64,000 nucleotides of DNA, taken from NCBI GenBank assembly GCA_963801105.1, contig CAWDDH010000003.1, forward strand, positions 3,596,001-3,660,000, read 5' to 3'. Positions 42,802 through 52,072 of this stretch are shown here, in pieces. A program made the translations under genes and the position numbers. The notes beneath the pieces were generated by a model. The model had not been told where the DNA came from. It ran no database searches and saw nothing but the letters and a program-made list of their open reading frames with translations. The first letter of the stretch is position 1, and each line of letters starts with the position of its first letter. Source of the DNA: JAENVU01 sp963801105. GTDB taxonomy: Bacteria; Actinomycetota; Acidimicrobiia; IMCC26256; JAENVU01.

Positions 42802-44016
42802 ATGCCGCGCACCCTCCTCGTGACCGTCATCGTCGCGACGCTCGCCGTCGGGTGCGGCTCGGACGACCACTCCAGCGCTCCCCGGAGCTCGACCACCTCG
42901 CGTCCAGCGACGAGCCGGTCGACCGGCGCGACGACCACCACCGCAGCACCGAACCCGCGGGACGCCCGCTTCGTGCTGACCCCGATCGCCCAGCTCGACG
43001 CGCCCACCGCGTTCGCGGTCCGACCCGGCGACGACACGCTCTACGTGACCGAGCGGAGCGGCCGCGTCCGCGCGATCCGCAACGGCGCCCTCGACGACCG
43101 CCCCGTGCTCGACCTTCGCAACGCGGTGCGCGCCGGAGGTGAGCAGGGGCTGCTGGGAGTCACGTTCTCCCCCGACGGCGCCACGATGTACGTCGACTCC
43201 ACGAACACGAACGGCGACACACGCGTCGACGCGTACCCGATGCAGGCCGACGGGACCGCGGACCGCGCCGGTCGGCGCGAGCTCCTCGCGATCGACCAGC
43301 CGCAGTCGAACCACAACGGCGGCAACATCGTGACCGGCCCGGACGGGATGCTCTGGATCGGCACCGGCGACGGTGGCGCCGCGGGCGACAGCGGCGCCGG
43401 GCACGCGCCCCAGGGCAACGGACAGTCGCTCGACACCCTGCTCGGCAAGCTCCTGCGCATCGACCCGACGCCCTCGGGGGCCGAGCCGTACTCGATCCCG
43501 CCCGACAACCCGTATGCGAACGGCGGCGGACGGCCCGAGATCTGGGCGTACGGTCTGCGCAACCCGTGGAAGTTCTCCTTCGACGCCGAGACCGGCGACC
43601 TCACCATCGCCGACGTCGGCCAGAACGCGTACGAGGAGATCGACTGGCTCGCCGCGGGCACCAAGCCACCCGTCAACTTCGGTTGGCCGAAACGGGAGGG
43701 CACGCACAAGTTCCGCAGCGACGACGCGTCCGGCACCGTCGAGCCGATCCTCGAATACTCGCACGACACGCGGTGCGCCATCAGCGGCGGCTCCGTGTAT
43801 CGCGGCACCAAGATCCCCGACCTCGTCGGGACCTACCTGTACTCGGACAACTGCGACGGGAAGATCCGCGGGACCCTCGTGGGGCGGCGGGTGGACCACC
43901 AGGAGATCGACTTCGGTATTCAGAGCAGCCAGGTGAGCGGCTTCGGCCAGGACAACGCCCACGAGTTGTACGTGCTGTCGATCGACCGCGGCGTGTTCCG
44001 CATCGATCCCGCCTGA
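42802..44016 (+). CDS. PQQ-dependent aldose/glucose-sorbosone dehydrogenase-like lipoprotein
   Basis: Exported beta-propeller enzyme, 404 aa. A lipoprotein signal (TLLVTVIVATLAVGC) and a Thr/Ser-rich linker precede the GSDH domain. The domain shows ERSGRVRAI, GEQGLLGVTFSPD, SNHNGGNIVTGPDGMLWIGTGDGG (the His-Asn PQQ and calcium region), RPEIWAYGLRNPWKFSFD and ADVGQNAYEEIDW. These are characteristic of soluble quinoprotein sugar dehydrogenases (Asd/YliI type). It would oxidise aldoses outside the membrane. It is oriented opposite to its thr/lys neighbours and has no obvious link to them. It is divergent from the ApgM-like gene with a 55-bp gap. Confidence 0.88.
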   Translation: MPRTLLVTVIVATLAVGCGSDDHSSAPRSSTTSRPATSRSTGATTTTAAPNPRDARFVLTPIAQLDAPTAFAVRPGDDTLYVTERSGRVRAIRNGALDDRPVLDLRNAVRAGGEQGLLGVTFSPDGATMYVDSTNTNGDTRVDAYPMQADGTADRAGRRELLAIDQPQSNHNGGNIVTGPDGMLWIGTGDGGAAGDSGAGHAPQGNGQSLDTLLGKLLRIDPTPSGAEPYSIPPDNPYANGGGRPEIWAYGLRNPWKFSFDAETGDLTIADVGQNAYEEIDWLAAGTKPPVNFGWPKREGTHKFRSDDASGTVEPILEYSHDTRCAISGGSVYRGTKIPDLVGTYLYSDNCDGKIRGTLVGRRVDHQEIDFGIQSSQVSGFGQDNAHELYVLSIDRGVFRIDPA

Positions 44017-44023
44017 TTCGACG

Positions 44024-44809
44024 TCACTTCTCCGCGCGCTTGACCACGAGCCCGGCGATCTTGCGCGACACCGTCGAGGGCACCGCGGCCGAGAAGCCGG
44101 CGGTGACGCGGTTGAGGGGGCCGGGCACGCACACCGCGCGGCCTTTCTCGTAGGCGCGCAGGGCGAGGTCGACGACCGTCACGGCGTCCTGCCACAGGAA
44201 GTCGGGGATCTCACTGCTGTCGATGCCGGCGCGCTCCTGGAACTCCGTCCGGGTGAAGCCCGGGCAGAGGACCATGCACCGCACGCCGGTGCCGGACAGC
44301 TCCTCGTGCACCGCCTGCGTGAGGCTGCTCACGAACGCCTTCGTCGCGCCGTACGTCGCGTTGAGCGGCGTCGGCTGGATCGCGGCGATCGAGGCGACGT
44401 TGATGACCCCGCCGGCGCCACGCGCCACCATCCCCGGCAGCGCCGCGTGTGTGAGGCGGGCCACCGCGACGACGTTGAGCCCGATCTCCTGTACCTCGCG
44501 CGCGATCGGCAGCTCGTGGTACCGACCCATCGTTCCGAACCCGGCGTTGTTCACGAGCAGATCGACCGGGCGGTCGTCGTCGGTCAGCCGGATCTCGACG
44601 GTCGCGACGTCCGCGCCGACCGACAGGTCGGCACCGAGCACCTCGGTCGTCGTCCCGTGTGCGGTCTCGAGCTCCTTGGCCAGCAGCTCGAGCCGCGCCG
44701 TGTCGCGGGCGACGACCACGAGATCGTGGCCGCGTGCGGCGAGCGTCTGTGCGAAGGCGCGACCGATACCGGCGGAGGCGCCGGTGACGAGGGCGACGGG
44801 TCGGGACAT
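44024..44809 (-). CDS. short-chain dehydrogenase/reductase (classical SDR)
   Basis: NAD(P)-dependent oxidoreductase, 261 aa. ATG at 44809 has AGGAGG 5 nt upstream. VTGASAGIGRAFA is the cofactor motif, followed by LVNNAGFG (NNAG), a catalytic Ser in INVASIAAIQ, and YGATK as the YxxxK pair. CPGFTRTEF follows. The Arg after the first strand (VVARDTARL) suggests NADPH preference. It is located 62 nt after thrC on the same strand and may be co-transcribed, without evident metabolic link. The substrate is unknown. Confidence 0.9.
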   Translation of the reverse strand: MSRPVALVTGASAGIGRAFAQTLAARGHDLVVVARDTARLELLAKELETAHGTTTEVLGADLSVGADVATVEIRLTDDDRPVDLLVNNAGFGTMGRYHELPIAREVQEIGLNVVAVARLTHAALPGMVARGAGGVINVASIAAIQPTPLNATYGATKAFVSSLTQAVHEELSGTGVRCMVLCPGFTRTEFQERAGIDSSEIPDFLWQDAVTVVDLALRAYEKGRAVCVPGPLNRVTAGFSAAVPSTVSRKIAGLVVKRAEK

Positions 44810-44871
44810 GCGGTCCTCCTGCGACGGGCGGCCGAGTCTCGCGCGCCGGAGACCGGCGCCGCCCGGCCGGG

Positions 44872-45951
44872 CTACAGACCGAGCTCGTTGGCGACGGCGG
44901 TGAGATCGGCGGCCACCGGCGCGCCGACCGCGACCTCGTCGATCGCGCGCTGGGGGTCCTTCAGGCCGTGGCCGGTGACGGTGCACACCACCCGCTCCCC
45001 CCGTTCGACGAGACCTTCGGCCGCGGCCCGCAGCAACCCGGCCACCGAGGCGGCGGAGGCCGGTTCGACGAAGACGCCCTCGGTCGCGGCGAGGAGCCGG
45101 TAGGCGGCGAGGATCTCGGCGTCGCTCACCATCCCGATCGCGCCACCGGACTCGTCCCGCGCTGCGATCGCACCGTCCCAGCTCGCGGGGTTCCCGATGC
45201 GGATGGCGGTCGCGATCGTCTCCGGGTGCCGCACCGGCTCGCCCAGCACGAGCGGTGCCGACCCCTGCGCCTGCCACCCGAGCATGCGGGGACGTCGCGA
45301 GGCACGCCCGAGAGTCTCGTACTCGGCGTAGCCCTTCCAGTACGCGGTGATGTTGCCCGCGTTGCCGACGGGCAGGCAGTGGACCTCGGGCGCGTCGCCC
45401 AGCGCCTCGACGATCTCGAACGACGCCGTCTTCTGACCCTCGATGCGGAAAGGGTTGATCGAGTTCACCACTTCGACGCCCTCGACGTCGCCGAGCGCGC
45501 GCACGACGTCGAGCGCCTGGTCGAAGTTGCCACGGATCTGCACGACCTTGGCGCCATGGATCAACGCCTGCGCGAGCTTGCCGAGCGCGATCTTCCCTTC
45601 GGGGATCACGACACCGCACGTGATGCCCGCGCGCGCGGCGTACGCCGCCGCGCTCGCAGACGTGTTGCCGGTGGACGCGCAGACGACGACCTTGGCGTCG
45701 GTCTCGACCGCCTTGGAGATCGCCATCGTCATACCCCGGTCCTTGAACGACCCGGTGGGGTTCGCGCCCTCGACCTTGAGGTGGACGTCGAGCCCGAGCT
45801 CCTCCGAGAGCCGCACCGCCGGGATCAGCGGCGTGTCGCCCTCGAGCAGGGTGACGACCGGTGTCGTGTCGGTGACCGGCAGGTGCTCCCGATACGCCTC
45901 GATCAGGCCGGGCCAGGGCGCTCGCGGGGCGTGGCGTCCACCGCCGCTCAC
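44872..45951 (-). CDS. thrC: threonine synthase
   Basis: PLP enzyme converting O-phosphohomoserine to threonine, 359 aa. VSGGGRHAPRAPWPGLIEAYR from GTG 45951 is the start, inside a 4-nt GTGA overlap with hom. PLP-lysine is in NPTGSFKDRGMTMA near residue 66, VCASTGNTSASAAAYAARAG follows, and the phosphate loop is LPVGNAGNITAYWKG near 195. The size is that of the short, class II-like bacterial form found in actinobacteria. Because of a frame break in hom, the open frame runs on into the hom N-terminus; this is not a true fusion. Needs phosphohomoserine, so a homoserine kinase must exist. Confidence 0.95.
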   Translation of the reverse strand: MSGGGRHAPRAPWPGLIEAYREHLPVTDTTPVVTLLEGDTPLIPAVRLSEELGLDVHLKVEGANPTGSFKDRGMTMAISKAVETDAKVVVCASTGNTSASAAAYAARAGITCGVVIPEGKIALGKLAQALIHGAKVVQIRGNFDQALDVVRALGDVEGVEVVNSINPFRIEGQKTASFEIVEALGDAPEVHCLPVGNAGNITAYWKGYAEYETLGRASRRPRMLGWQAQGSAPLVLGEPVRHPETIATAIRIGNPASWDGAIAARDESGGAIGMVSDAEILAAYRLLAATEGVFVEPASAASVAGLLRAAAEGLVERGERVVCTVTGHGLKDPQRAIDEVAVGAPVAADLTAVANELGL

Positions 45952-47241
45952 CCCTCGTCCCCCATGACCCGGAGCACCGATCCGACCTTGTGGACCGAGG
46001 CGACGTCCCGCAGGGACTGGATGGTGGCGCGCAGGTCGGCCTCGCGCGCCCGGTGGGTGATGAAGATGAGGCGGGCATCGTCGCCGATGCCGGCCTGCTG
46101 CATCGACTTGATGCTCACGCCGTGCGCGCCGAACTGCTCCGCGATACCGGCGAGCACACCGGGTTGATCCGCCACCTCGAGCTGCAGGTAGAACTGGCTC
46201 TCGACCTCGTCGATCGGACGGATGGGCTTGCGGGCGAGCGTGCCGATCGTGGCCCCCCGCGCGCCACTCACGACGTTCTTCGCTGCGTCGATCACGTCGC
46301 CGAGCACCGCGCTCGCGGTCGGCGCGCCACCGGCGCCGCGGCCGTAGAACATCAGCTCGCCGACGGCGTCGGCCTCTATGAACAACGCGTTGAACGACTC
46401 GCGCACCGATGCCAGCGGATGCGACATCGGGATCATCGTCGGGTGCACCCGGACGGCAATGCCGTCGGGGGTCTCCTCCGCGACCGCGAGCAGCTTCACC
46501 GCGTAGCCGAGCCTGGCGGCCGACGCGATCTCGGCGATGGTCAGCTCGCTGATGCCCTCGCGGTACACGTCCCCCGCCACGACCCGGGCGCCGAACGCGA
46601 TCGACGCGATGATCGCGGCCTTCGCCGCCGCATCGAAGCCCTCGACATCGGCCGTGGGGTCGCGTTCCGCGAATCCGAGCGTCTGGGCCTCGGCGAGCGC
46701 GTCGACTGAACGACGCGCCGGACTCGGACATGCGGCTCAGGATGAAGTTGGTCGTGCCGTTGACGATCCCCATGACCCGCCGGATGCGGTCGCCGGCGAG
46801 CGACTCGCGCAGCGGCCGGATGAGCGGGATCCCACCGGCGACCGACGCCTCGAACAGGAGGTCCACCCCGGCACCCTCGGCCGTCGCGAAGAGCTCGCGC
46901 CCGACGTTGGCCAGGAGTTCCTTGTTGGCGGTCACGACCGGCTTGCCGGCCTTGAGGGCCTCGATGATGTGTTCGCGTGCAGGCTCGATCCCGCCGATCA
47001 CCTCGACCACGACGTCGACGTCGTCCGCGGTCACCACCGCGGCGCCGTCGTGGGTGAAGACCGACGCCGGCAACGCGACGTCGCGCTCGCGGGCGAGGTT
47101 GCGGACGGCGACGCGCGTCACCTCGAGCCGGACACCGGTGCGCGCCTCGATCTCGCTGCCGTTCTCCGTGATGAGCCGCACCAGCGCCGAGCCGACGTGG
47201 CCACAGCCGAGCAGTCCGACGTGCACCGATCGTGAAGTCAT
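45948..47241 (-). CDS. hom: homoserine dehydrogenase (frameshifted as read)
   Basis: Reduces aspartate semialdehyde to homoserine, the branch point of threonine and methionine synthesis. The protein should be about 430 aa. NAD-binding GLLGCGHVGSALV is at residues 9-21, and VVEVIGGIEPA, VVTANKELLAN and MGIVNGTTNFILSRM follow. The C-terminal half contains the ACT domain (QLEVADQPGVLAGIAEQFG). At 46705-46709 one extra base separates SESGASFS from DALAEAQTLGFAERDPTADVEG; compared with the Mycobacterium ThrA spacing, dropping one C restores it. An essential biosynthetic gene with both halves intact suggests an assembly error. The stop overlaps the thrC start. Confidence 0.9.
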
Positions 47242-47271
47242 GGCAGGGAGTTTCGCACGGGATCCGAGCGC

Positions 47272-48522
47272 TCAGGCATCCAAACGGACGAGATCGTCGG
47301 GAGTCTCCCTGCGGACGACGATCCGGGCCGTCCCGTCGCGGAGGAAGACGACCGCCGGGCGAGGGACCTTGTTGTAGTTCCCGGCCATCGAATAGCCGTA
47401 CGCGCCCGTCACCGGCGTCACGAGCAGGTCTCCGACCGCGACGTCGGCCGGGAGGTGAGCGTCCGGGACGATCACGTCTCCCTGCTCGCAGTGCTTGCCG
47501 GCCACGGAGGCGGCCAGGAGCCGCGCGGAGCCACGGGCGCGCGGGAGGTAGGCCTCGTACCCCGCGCCGTACAGCACCGGTCGGGGGTTGTCGCTCATCC
47601 CGCCGTCGACCGCGACATAGGTCCGGCCACCGGGGATCGCCTTGACCGTGCCGACGCGATAGAGGGTCACGGCGGCGACGGCCGCGATCGACCGGCCGGG
47701 CTCGACCATGAGGCGGCGGTCGCCGATTCCGTTCCGCAACGCCGCCGCGTACTCGGACACCGAGGGATCCGGATCGCTCGCGAGGTACCGCGCGCCGAGA
47801 CCGCCGCCGAGGTTGACGAGTGGGATCTCCACCCCGGTCGCCCGCTCGCATTCGTCGGCGAAGCGCGCGACCACACCGGCGGCCTCGGCGTAGGAGTCCA
47901 GCCGGAACACCTGGGACCCGATGTGTGCGTGGATCCCTCCGAAGCGGAGCTGGGTCGAACGTGCGACCCGGGCGACCGCCTCGGCCGCGGCACCGGTCGA
48001 GACGGTGAAGCCGAACTTCGAGTCGTCGGTGCCGGTCTGGATGAACTCGTGGGTGTGCGCTTCCACTCCCGGAGTCACCCGGACGAGGACCTCGCCGTCG
48101 AATCGAGCCGCCTCGAGCCGGCCGAGCTCGTCGAACGAGTCGGCGACGATCCGCCCCACGCCGGCGCGGTGCGCAGCAGCGATCTCGGCCTCGCTCTTGT
48201 TGTTGCCGTGCATCACGAGGCGCGCGGGCGGGAAGCCGGCGTGCAGCGCGACGTGGAGCTCACCGCCGGTGGCGACGTCGAGCAGCAGATCCTCCTCGTC
48301 GACCAGCCGGGCCATCGCGGTGCACAGGAACGCCTTGCCCGCGTAGGCGACGTTGCCCGCGCCGAAGCTCCCCACGTACGTCCGACAGCGCGCCCGAAGG
48401 TGCTCCTCGTCGTACACGAACAGCGGCGTACCGAACTCGTCGGCCAGTGCGTCGAGATCGGCCGCGGCCAGGGCGGGTGGCAGCAGCGTGACGTCGAAGG
48501 GCGCGTCGGCGGCGCTGGTCAC
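47272..48522 (-). CDS. lysA: diaminopimelate decarboxylase
   Basis: PLP fold-III enzyme making lysine from meso-diaminopimelate, 416 aa. The PLP lysine is in NVAYAGKAFLC near residue 62; HGNNKSEAEI, GGIHAHIGSQVF and VNLGGGLGARY form the barrel site. EPGRSIAA and the C-terminal KHCEQGDVI (the Cys of the dimer active site) and GAYGYSMAGNYNK complete the signature. GTG 48522 overlaps the argS stop by 4 nt. It is followed by hom after 30 nt. The argS-lysA-hom-thrC order equals that of Mycobacterium. Confidence 0.96.
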   Translation of the reverse strand: MTSAADAPFDVTLLPPALAAADLDALADEFGTPLFVYDEEHLRARCRTYVGSFGAGNVAYAGKAFLCTAMARLVDEEDLLLDVATGGELHVALHAGFPPARLVMHGNNKSEAEIAAAHRAGVGRIVADSFDELGRLEAARFDGEVLVRVTPGVEAHTHEFIQTGTDDSKFGFTVSTGAAAEAVARVARSTQLRFGGIHAHIGSQVFRLDSYAEAAGVVARFADECERATGVEIPLVNLGGGLGARYLASDPDPSVSEYAAALRNGIGDRRLMVEPGRSIAAVAAVTLYRVGTVKAIPGGRTYVAVDGGMSDNPRPVLYGAGYEAYLPRARGSARLLAASVAGKHCEQGDVIVPDAHLPADVAVGDLLVTPVTGAYGYSMAGNYNKVPRPAVVFLRDGTARIVVRRETPDDLVRLDA

Positions 48523-50222
48523 TCGCCGTCCGGATCGTCGAGGCGCTCCATGGCGTCCGGCGCGGACACGCCCAGGATCCCGAGCGCGTTCGCGAGCCCG
48601 ATCCGGACCGCCTCGACCAGCCAGAGGCGCGCCTGGGTGAGCGCGTCGTCGTCGGTGATGACCCGGCAGTCGCGGTAGAAGCCGTGGAGGCGCGCGGCGA
48701 AGTCGCGCACCCAGGTCGTGACCCGGTGCGGCGCGCGGAGCTCGGCCGCGCTGCGCATGACGTCGGGATACTCGGCGAGCGCACGCAGGAGATCGAGCTC
48801 GCGCTCGTGCGTGAGCAGCGCAAGGTCCACGGAATCGAGCGGCGCGCGCGTGATACCGGCCTCCGCGGCCTTGCGGCCGATCGATGCCACACGCGCGTGC
48901 GCGTACTGGACGTAGAAGACGGGGTTCTCCATCGACTGCGTGGTCACGACGTCGAGGTCGAACGTCATCGCCGTGTCGATGCCCTGGAGCAGGAACGTGA
49001 GGCGCGCGACGTCCGGATCGACGTCGTCGAGGATGTCCGCGAGCGTGATCACGTTCCCGGTCCGCTTCGAGATCCGCACGACCGCCCCGTCCTTCACCAG
49101 CGTCACGAGCTGGCCCAGGATGATCTCGGGCTCAGGCGCGGCGTCGGTCCCGATGCCGAGTGCGCGCAGCCCGACCTGGACCGACTTCACCTGCCCGTGG
49201 TGGTCGGCACCCCAGATGTCGATCAGGTGGTCCCACCCACGCGCCACCTTGTCGCGGTGGTAGGCCAGGTCGTTGGCGAGGTACGTGGTCGTGCCGCTGC
49301 TGCGCACGAGGACCCGGTCGCGCTGGTCGCCGAGCGCCTCACTGGCCAGCCACTCGGCACCGTCCTGCTCGTAGGTGTGCCCACCGGCGCGCAGCGCGTC
49401 GAGCACGCCGGCGACGTCACCGCGAGCGTGCAGCGTCCGCTCCGAGAACCACGTGTCGAACTCCACGCCGACCCGTCCGAGGTCCTCGCGCAGCCCCGCC
49501 ACGATCTCCCGGTAGCCCCAGTCCGCGGCCGCCTCGGTGGTGACGTCGTCGCCGAGGGCGGCGCGCAGCTCCTCGGCCATCTCGCCCACGTAGGCGCCCC
49601 GGTAGCCGTCATCGGGGATCTCGGTCCCGTGGTAGCGGGCCATGAGGGAGGCGGTGAAGGTGTCGAGCTGGGTCCCGGCGTCGTTGAGGTAGTACTCCCG
49701 GTGCACCGTCGCGTCCTGGGCCGCCAGGAGGTTCGCGATCGCGTCGCCCACCATCACCCAGCGGCCACCGCCGGCGTGGAGCGGACCGGTCGGGTTGGCG
49801 GAGACGAACTCGAGGTTCACCTTCAGCCCGGTGTACGCGGTCCCCCGCCCGAACCCCGTGCCCCCCGCGACGGCCGCCCCGAGGACATCGTGCAGCCATG
49901 TCGGCGCCAGGAAGAAGTTGACGAAACCCGGCCCGGCGATCTCGATCCGCTGCACGTGCCGGGGTCGTGCCGCCTCGAGCGCGGCGACGAGGCGTTCGGC
50001 GACGGCACGGGGCGCCACGCCGGCCGGCTTGGCGAGGACGAGCGCCACGTTGGTCTGCCAGTCGCCGTGCTCGCGGGCCTTGGCCGGCGAGACCTCCACC
50101 CCCCGAGGTGGCTCCGGCAGACCGGCCGCGACGAGGGCCGCGGCGATGGCGGTCGAGAGGTCGTCGGCAATCACGGCAGTCGCAGGGCCCGGCGGGAGAA
50201 AGGACGGAGGATTCGTGACCAT
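48519..50222 (-). CDS. argS: arginyl-tRNA synthetase
   Basis: Class I synthetase charging tRNA-Arg, 567 aa from ATG 50222 or 551 aa from GTG 50174. The latter (IADDLSTAIAAAL) matches the usual start of the family, so the N-terminus is uncertain. The signature HIGH is HAGG within SANPTGPLHAGGGRW; actinobacterial ArgS often shows HIGG here. The KMSKS counterpart is VRISKRTGNVITL near residue 400. The C-terminal DALR anticodon-binding domain (VQYAHARVASIGRKAAEAG) is complete. It heads the lysA-hom-thrC operon and is divergent from the GGDEF gene across a 187-bp gap. Confidence 0.95.
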   Translation of the reverse strand: MVTNPPSFLPPGPATAVIADDLSTAIAAALVAAGLPEPPRGVEVSPAKAREHGDWQTNVALVLAKPAGVAPRAVAERLVAALEAARPRHVQRIEIAGPGFVNFFLAPTWLHDVLGAAVAGGTGFGRGTAYTGLKVNLEFVSANPTGPLHAGGGRWVMVGDAIANLLAAQDATVHREYYLNDAGTQLDTFTASLMARYHGTEIPDDGYRGAYVGEMAEELRAALGDDVTTEAAADWGYREIVAGLREDLGRVGVEFDTWFSERTLHARGDVAGVLDALRAGGHTYEQDGAEWLASEALGDQRDRVLVRSSGTTTYLANDLAYHRDKVARGWDHLIDIWGADHHGQVKSVQVGLRALGIGTDAAPEPEIILGQLVTLVKDGAVVRISKRTGNVITLADILDDVDPDVARLTFLLQGIDTAMTFDLDVVTTQSMENPVFYVQYAHARVASIGRKAAEAGITRAPLDSVDLALLTHERELDLLRALAEYPDVMRSAAELRAPHRVTTWVRDFAARLHGFYRDCRVITDDDALTQARLWLVEAVRIGLANALGILGVSAPDAMERLDDPDGE

Positions 50223-50409
50223 ACTGTCCGGACTGCTCGGTCCCGACGTGCAATCGGGGTCGGGCGGCGCGATCTGTTCGGGCACGGTGCGACCACCCGT
50301 CGCGCGACGGATAATCTGGACATCCTTCCGGAGATTGGACACAACGGTCCGGGAGCATCATCGAGGGGCGGCGCAGCGTGACCACACGACTGCGATCGGG
50401 AGGAGGATC

Positions 50410-51288
50410 GTGGCACGACAAGGCGGATTGGGGCGCGGCCTGGCCTCGTTGTTGCCGGCCGCTTCGGAGCCCCATCCCGTCGGCCACATCCTCGCTCCGT
50501 TGACGGAGGGCGACGACGTGAGTGACCTCGGGACCGCGATGGTCGACGAGCTCGCAACCAGCCAGAGCGGTCTCGCGATCATCTACCACGCGCTCGACAC
50601 GCTCGTCGCGGAGCACGACCTGCGCGACGCCGCGGTCGTGATCCAGGAACCGGGACTCGGACGCCAGGTGTTCCGCGCCGGTCGACGACCCCTCGACGAC
50701 CCCGGCGGTGAGGCGCTGCTCGACGCTCCTGCGGGGCTCTACACCGATCCCGCGGTCGACGCCGGAACCGTCGACGCGACGCTCGTCACGAGCCTCTGCG
50801 TGGTCGCGCTGCGGATGGAGATGCTGCGCTACGACTCGTGGCACGACGGGCTCACCGAGCTGTTCGACCGCAGGACCTTCGACCGGTTGCTCGAGATGTC
50901 GGTGGCGCGCAGCGTGCGGTACCGGTGGCCGTTCACGCTCGTGCTGGTGGACCTCGACGAGCTCAAGCAGATCAACGACAGCGAGGGCCACCAGGCCGGC
51001 GACGCGGCGATCCGTGCGCTGGGTGAGCGCTTCCGGCGGGTGCTGCGCTTCGGCGACAACGCCGCCCGCATCGGGGGCGACGAGTTCGCGTTGATCCTCC
51101 CGAGCACCGATCCCGACGACGTCCCGCCGCTGCTCGAGCGAATCGGTGCGGCCGACGTCGGCCAGCGCAGCTGCCCGCCGTTCTCCTACGGAATCGCGCA
51201 CTGTCCGACCGAGGCCGAGTCGACCGAGGAGCTCGTCGCCCTGGCCGACCAGCGACTCTACGAAGCGAAGGCGGCGCGTCGTGCCTGA
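50410..51288 (+). CDS. diguanylate cyclase (GGDEF) with ParB-like N-terminal motif
   Basis: A 292-residue protein, soluble with no membrane helix. GTG 50410 lies 3 nt after AGGAGG. Its first residues, MARQGGLGRGLASLLP, closely resemble the extreme N-terminus of ParB/Spo0J proteins that stimulates ParA. A middle region of about 110 residues has no recognised sensor. The GGDEF domain begins near 150 (SWHDGLTELFDRRTFDRLL), with LVLVDLDELKQINDSEGHQAGD and an intact active site RIGGDEFALIL near 221-231; the inhibitory RxxD is not obvious. It would make c-di-GMP from two GTP. It overlaps the next gene by 8 nt. Confidence 0.88.
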   Translation: MARQGGLGRGLASLLPAASEPHPVGHILAPLTEGDDVSDLGTAMVDELATSQSGLAIIYHALDTLVAEHDLRDAAVVIQEPGLGRQVFRAGRRPLDDPGGEALLDAPAGLYTDPAVDAGTVDATLVTSLCVVALRMEMLRYDSWHDGLTELFDRRTFDRLLEMSVARSVRYRWPFTLVLVDLDELKQINDSEGHQAGDAAIRALGERFRRVLRFGDNAARIGGDEFALILPSTDPDDVPPLLERIGAADVGQRSCPPFSYGIAHCPTEAESTEELVALADQRLYEAKAARRA

Positions 51289-52018
51289 CAGTGACGTCGG
51301 TCCCGTGAACCTCGACGACCTCGAGCTCGAGCTCCGCAAGCTTCCCGGCGTCCGCGCGGCCGGGTTCACCGATCGCGAAGACATGCTGATCGTGCAGGTC
51401 CAGGTCGCGGGCGACGATCCGGCCGCCGGGCTCGCGCACCAGGCCGCGCGTATCGCCTACCGGCACGCCGACAAGCCGGTCGCGCTCGAGGTCGTCCGCT
51501 GGCGGACCGTCGTCGGCCCCGGTGCGTCCGGACCGCCGGCCGTCACGGGTTCGAGCACGAACGACGCCACCAGCGCCATCGCGCCGCCGACCGACGACGA
51601 CGCGGTGGAGGAGCCCGTTCGCGCTCGGGCCACCGACGACGCGGCCCGCGGACCACGCGTCCGGCTGCTCGCGGTCCTGACCTTCCCCGACACCGACGAG
51701 CTCGAGGTCCACCTCACCTACGGCGGTCGGCGCGTGATCGGACGGGCCAGCGCGAGCACCGGGGTCAGCGGCGCGGTCGGCGCGACGATCGAAGGACTTC
51801 GCTCCTTCGTTCCCGACCTCGATGCCGATCTGCTCTGGGCCGAGGAGCTCGCGGGCCACGACGCCGCGCACGCGTCGGTCGTCGCGTGCGCGGTCGCCGT
51901 CGGGACGAGCCCGGTGCTCGGCATCGCGGCGGGTGGCAGCCGCATCGAGGCCGCGGCCCGCGCCACGCTCCACGCCTTGAACCGCACGCTCGAGGGCCGC
52001 ACCGAGGACGCCGAGTAG
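51281..52018 (+). CDS. unknown protein overlapping the GGDEF gene
   Basis: A 245-residue soluble protein starting at GTG 51281, 8 nt inside the cyclase gene, so translation is coupled. Two small alpha/beta parts are joined by an acidic linker (TDDDAVEEPVRARATDD). The first is LDDLELELRKLPGVRAAGFTDREDMLIVQV, similar in rhythm to ACT/HMA-type folds. The second is VRLLAVLTFPDTDELEVHLTYGGRRVIG ... HASVVACAVAVGTSPVLGIAAGGSRIEAAARATLHALNR, a pattern of alternating strand and helix. No catalytic motif or known family. Coupling suggests it works with the cyclase, perhaps as effector or regulator; this is inference. Confidence 0.72.
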   Translation: MPDSDVGPVNLDDLELELRKLPGVRAAGFTDREDMLIVQVQVAGDDPAAGLAHQAARIAYRHADKPVALEVVRWRTVVGPGASGPPAVTGSSTNDATSAIAPPTDDDAVEEPVRARATDDAARGPRVRLLAVLTFPDTDELEVHLTYGGRRVIGRASASTGVSGAVGATIEGLRSFVPDLDADLLWAEELAGHDAAHASVVACAVAVGTSPVLGIAAGGSRIEAAARATLHALNRTLEGRTEDAE

Positions 52019-52072
52019 GCGGCACCCCGGCCCCGGGCGATACGGGGCCCGGTTGGTAGGCTCCCCCGCCTC

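Noticed and set aside
44872..47241. An open frame that seems to fuse homoserine dehydrogenase to threonine synthase
   Set aside because: The join is out of phase with hom beyond position 46707. The proper hom C-terminus with its ACT domain is in another phase and ends at 45948, overlapping thrC. It is an effect of one extra base.
50410..51288. A parB gene
   Set aside because: Only the first 16 residues resemble ParB; the rest is a GGDEF protein and lacks the ParB/sulfiredoxin and HTH domains.
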